Shown here in pieces: positions 63,888 through 64,000 of a DNA stretch of 64,000 bases. The stretch covers positions 1,365 through 65,364 of the forward strand of contig JAAPAO010000064.1 in assembly GCA_013115145.1 (NCBI GenBank), in the 5' to 3' direction. Position numbers and translations under genes: made by a program. This stretch comes from Perkinsus chesapeaki (taxonomy: Eukaryota > Perkinsozoa > Perkinsida > Perkinsidae). A model generated the notes under the pieces. The model did not search any database. It saw only the letters and a list, made by a program, of their open reading frames with translations, and was not told the origin of the DNA. Position 1 is the stretch's first letter; each line of letters opens with the position of its first letter.

Positions 63888-64000
63888 CATCATGAACGTG
63901 TTTCTGTTAGCATGTGTAGTTGCGTTGGAACTTCGAACTTGGAAGCAAGAGTGACCATAAGTAGACTGGCGAGGCAACAGGTTTGCTAGTAATGAACCGC

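Overview
This window is nuclear DNA of a eukaryote. Coding sequence is broken by many very short GT-AG introns (mostly 40-60 nt), genes are only tens to a few hundred bases apart, and genes on the same strand are grouped in runs. The gene content (fused HPPK-DHPS, myzozoan-style helical-repeat protein, CNPNAGYYE-type alpha/beta hydrolase, proline dehydrogenase with an internal EF-hand, secreted aspartic-protease-like protein) points to an alveolate close to Perkinsus (Perkinsozoa). That placement is an inference; no rRNA or other direct marker is present. All gene models were assembled by eye from reading frames, splice signals and family motifs, so first and last exons are the least certain parts.

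Layout. A 30-bp tandem repeat opens the window. A TPR gene (about 1.1-2.7 kb, +) converges on a long minus-strand run (3.1-17.6 kb): HPPK-DHPS, a gamma-tubulin complex (GCP) protein, an alpha/beta hydrolase, an uncharacterised gene, two tandem paralogues with a duplicated novel domain and G/Q-rich tails, and an AT-hook-like gene. A plus-strand run follows (19-36.4 kb): poorly resolved exons including an IQ-motif gene, two tandem proline dehydrogenase genes, a TTC33-like gene, an unknown gene, a WW-domain gene and a divergent Arp3. From 36.9 to 46.9 kb most genes are on the minus strand: a secreted catalytically dead pepsin-like protein, two small proteins (one with an N-myristoylation-type start), XAP5/FAM50, RRP1 and a tiny His-rich protein; one unknown plus-strand gene lies at 39.7-40.3 kb. 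From 47.3 kb to the end all genes are on the plus strand: a PC-esterase-like type II membrane protein, a two-KH RNA-binding protein, an Orai-like membrane protein, a WGR-PARP with a complete tRNA-Lys gene in an intron, an LRR protein with a Ser-rich tail, two small genes and a heptatricopeptide-like helical-repeat protein.

The most interesting signals concern introns and small dispersed elements. (1) A GC-rich motif close to TTTYGTGGCGCGYGACG occurs about 14 times in either orientation, repeatedly inside introns and as four copies in one divergent intergenic region. (2) Of the two tandem paralogues at 13.6-16.2 kb, one has three introns, two of which carry this motif, at positions where the other has none. 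(3) Several introns contain tRNA T-arm/B-box sequence, two of them followed by a T-run, and one contains a whole tRNA gene. (4) Several introns appear to be only 19-27 nt long, and in most of these cases reading through would hit a stop codon. Together these suggest active intron gain or remodelling, possibly by introner-like or tRNA-derived elements. Proteins of interest include the divergent Arp3, the duplicated EF-hand PRODH, the pseudo-aspartic protease, and 48- and 59-residue proteins that are easily missed by annotation.
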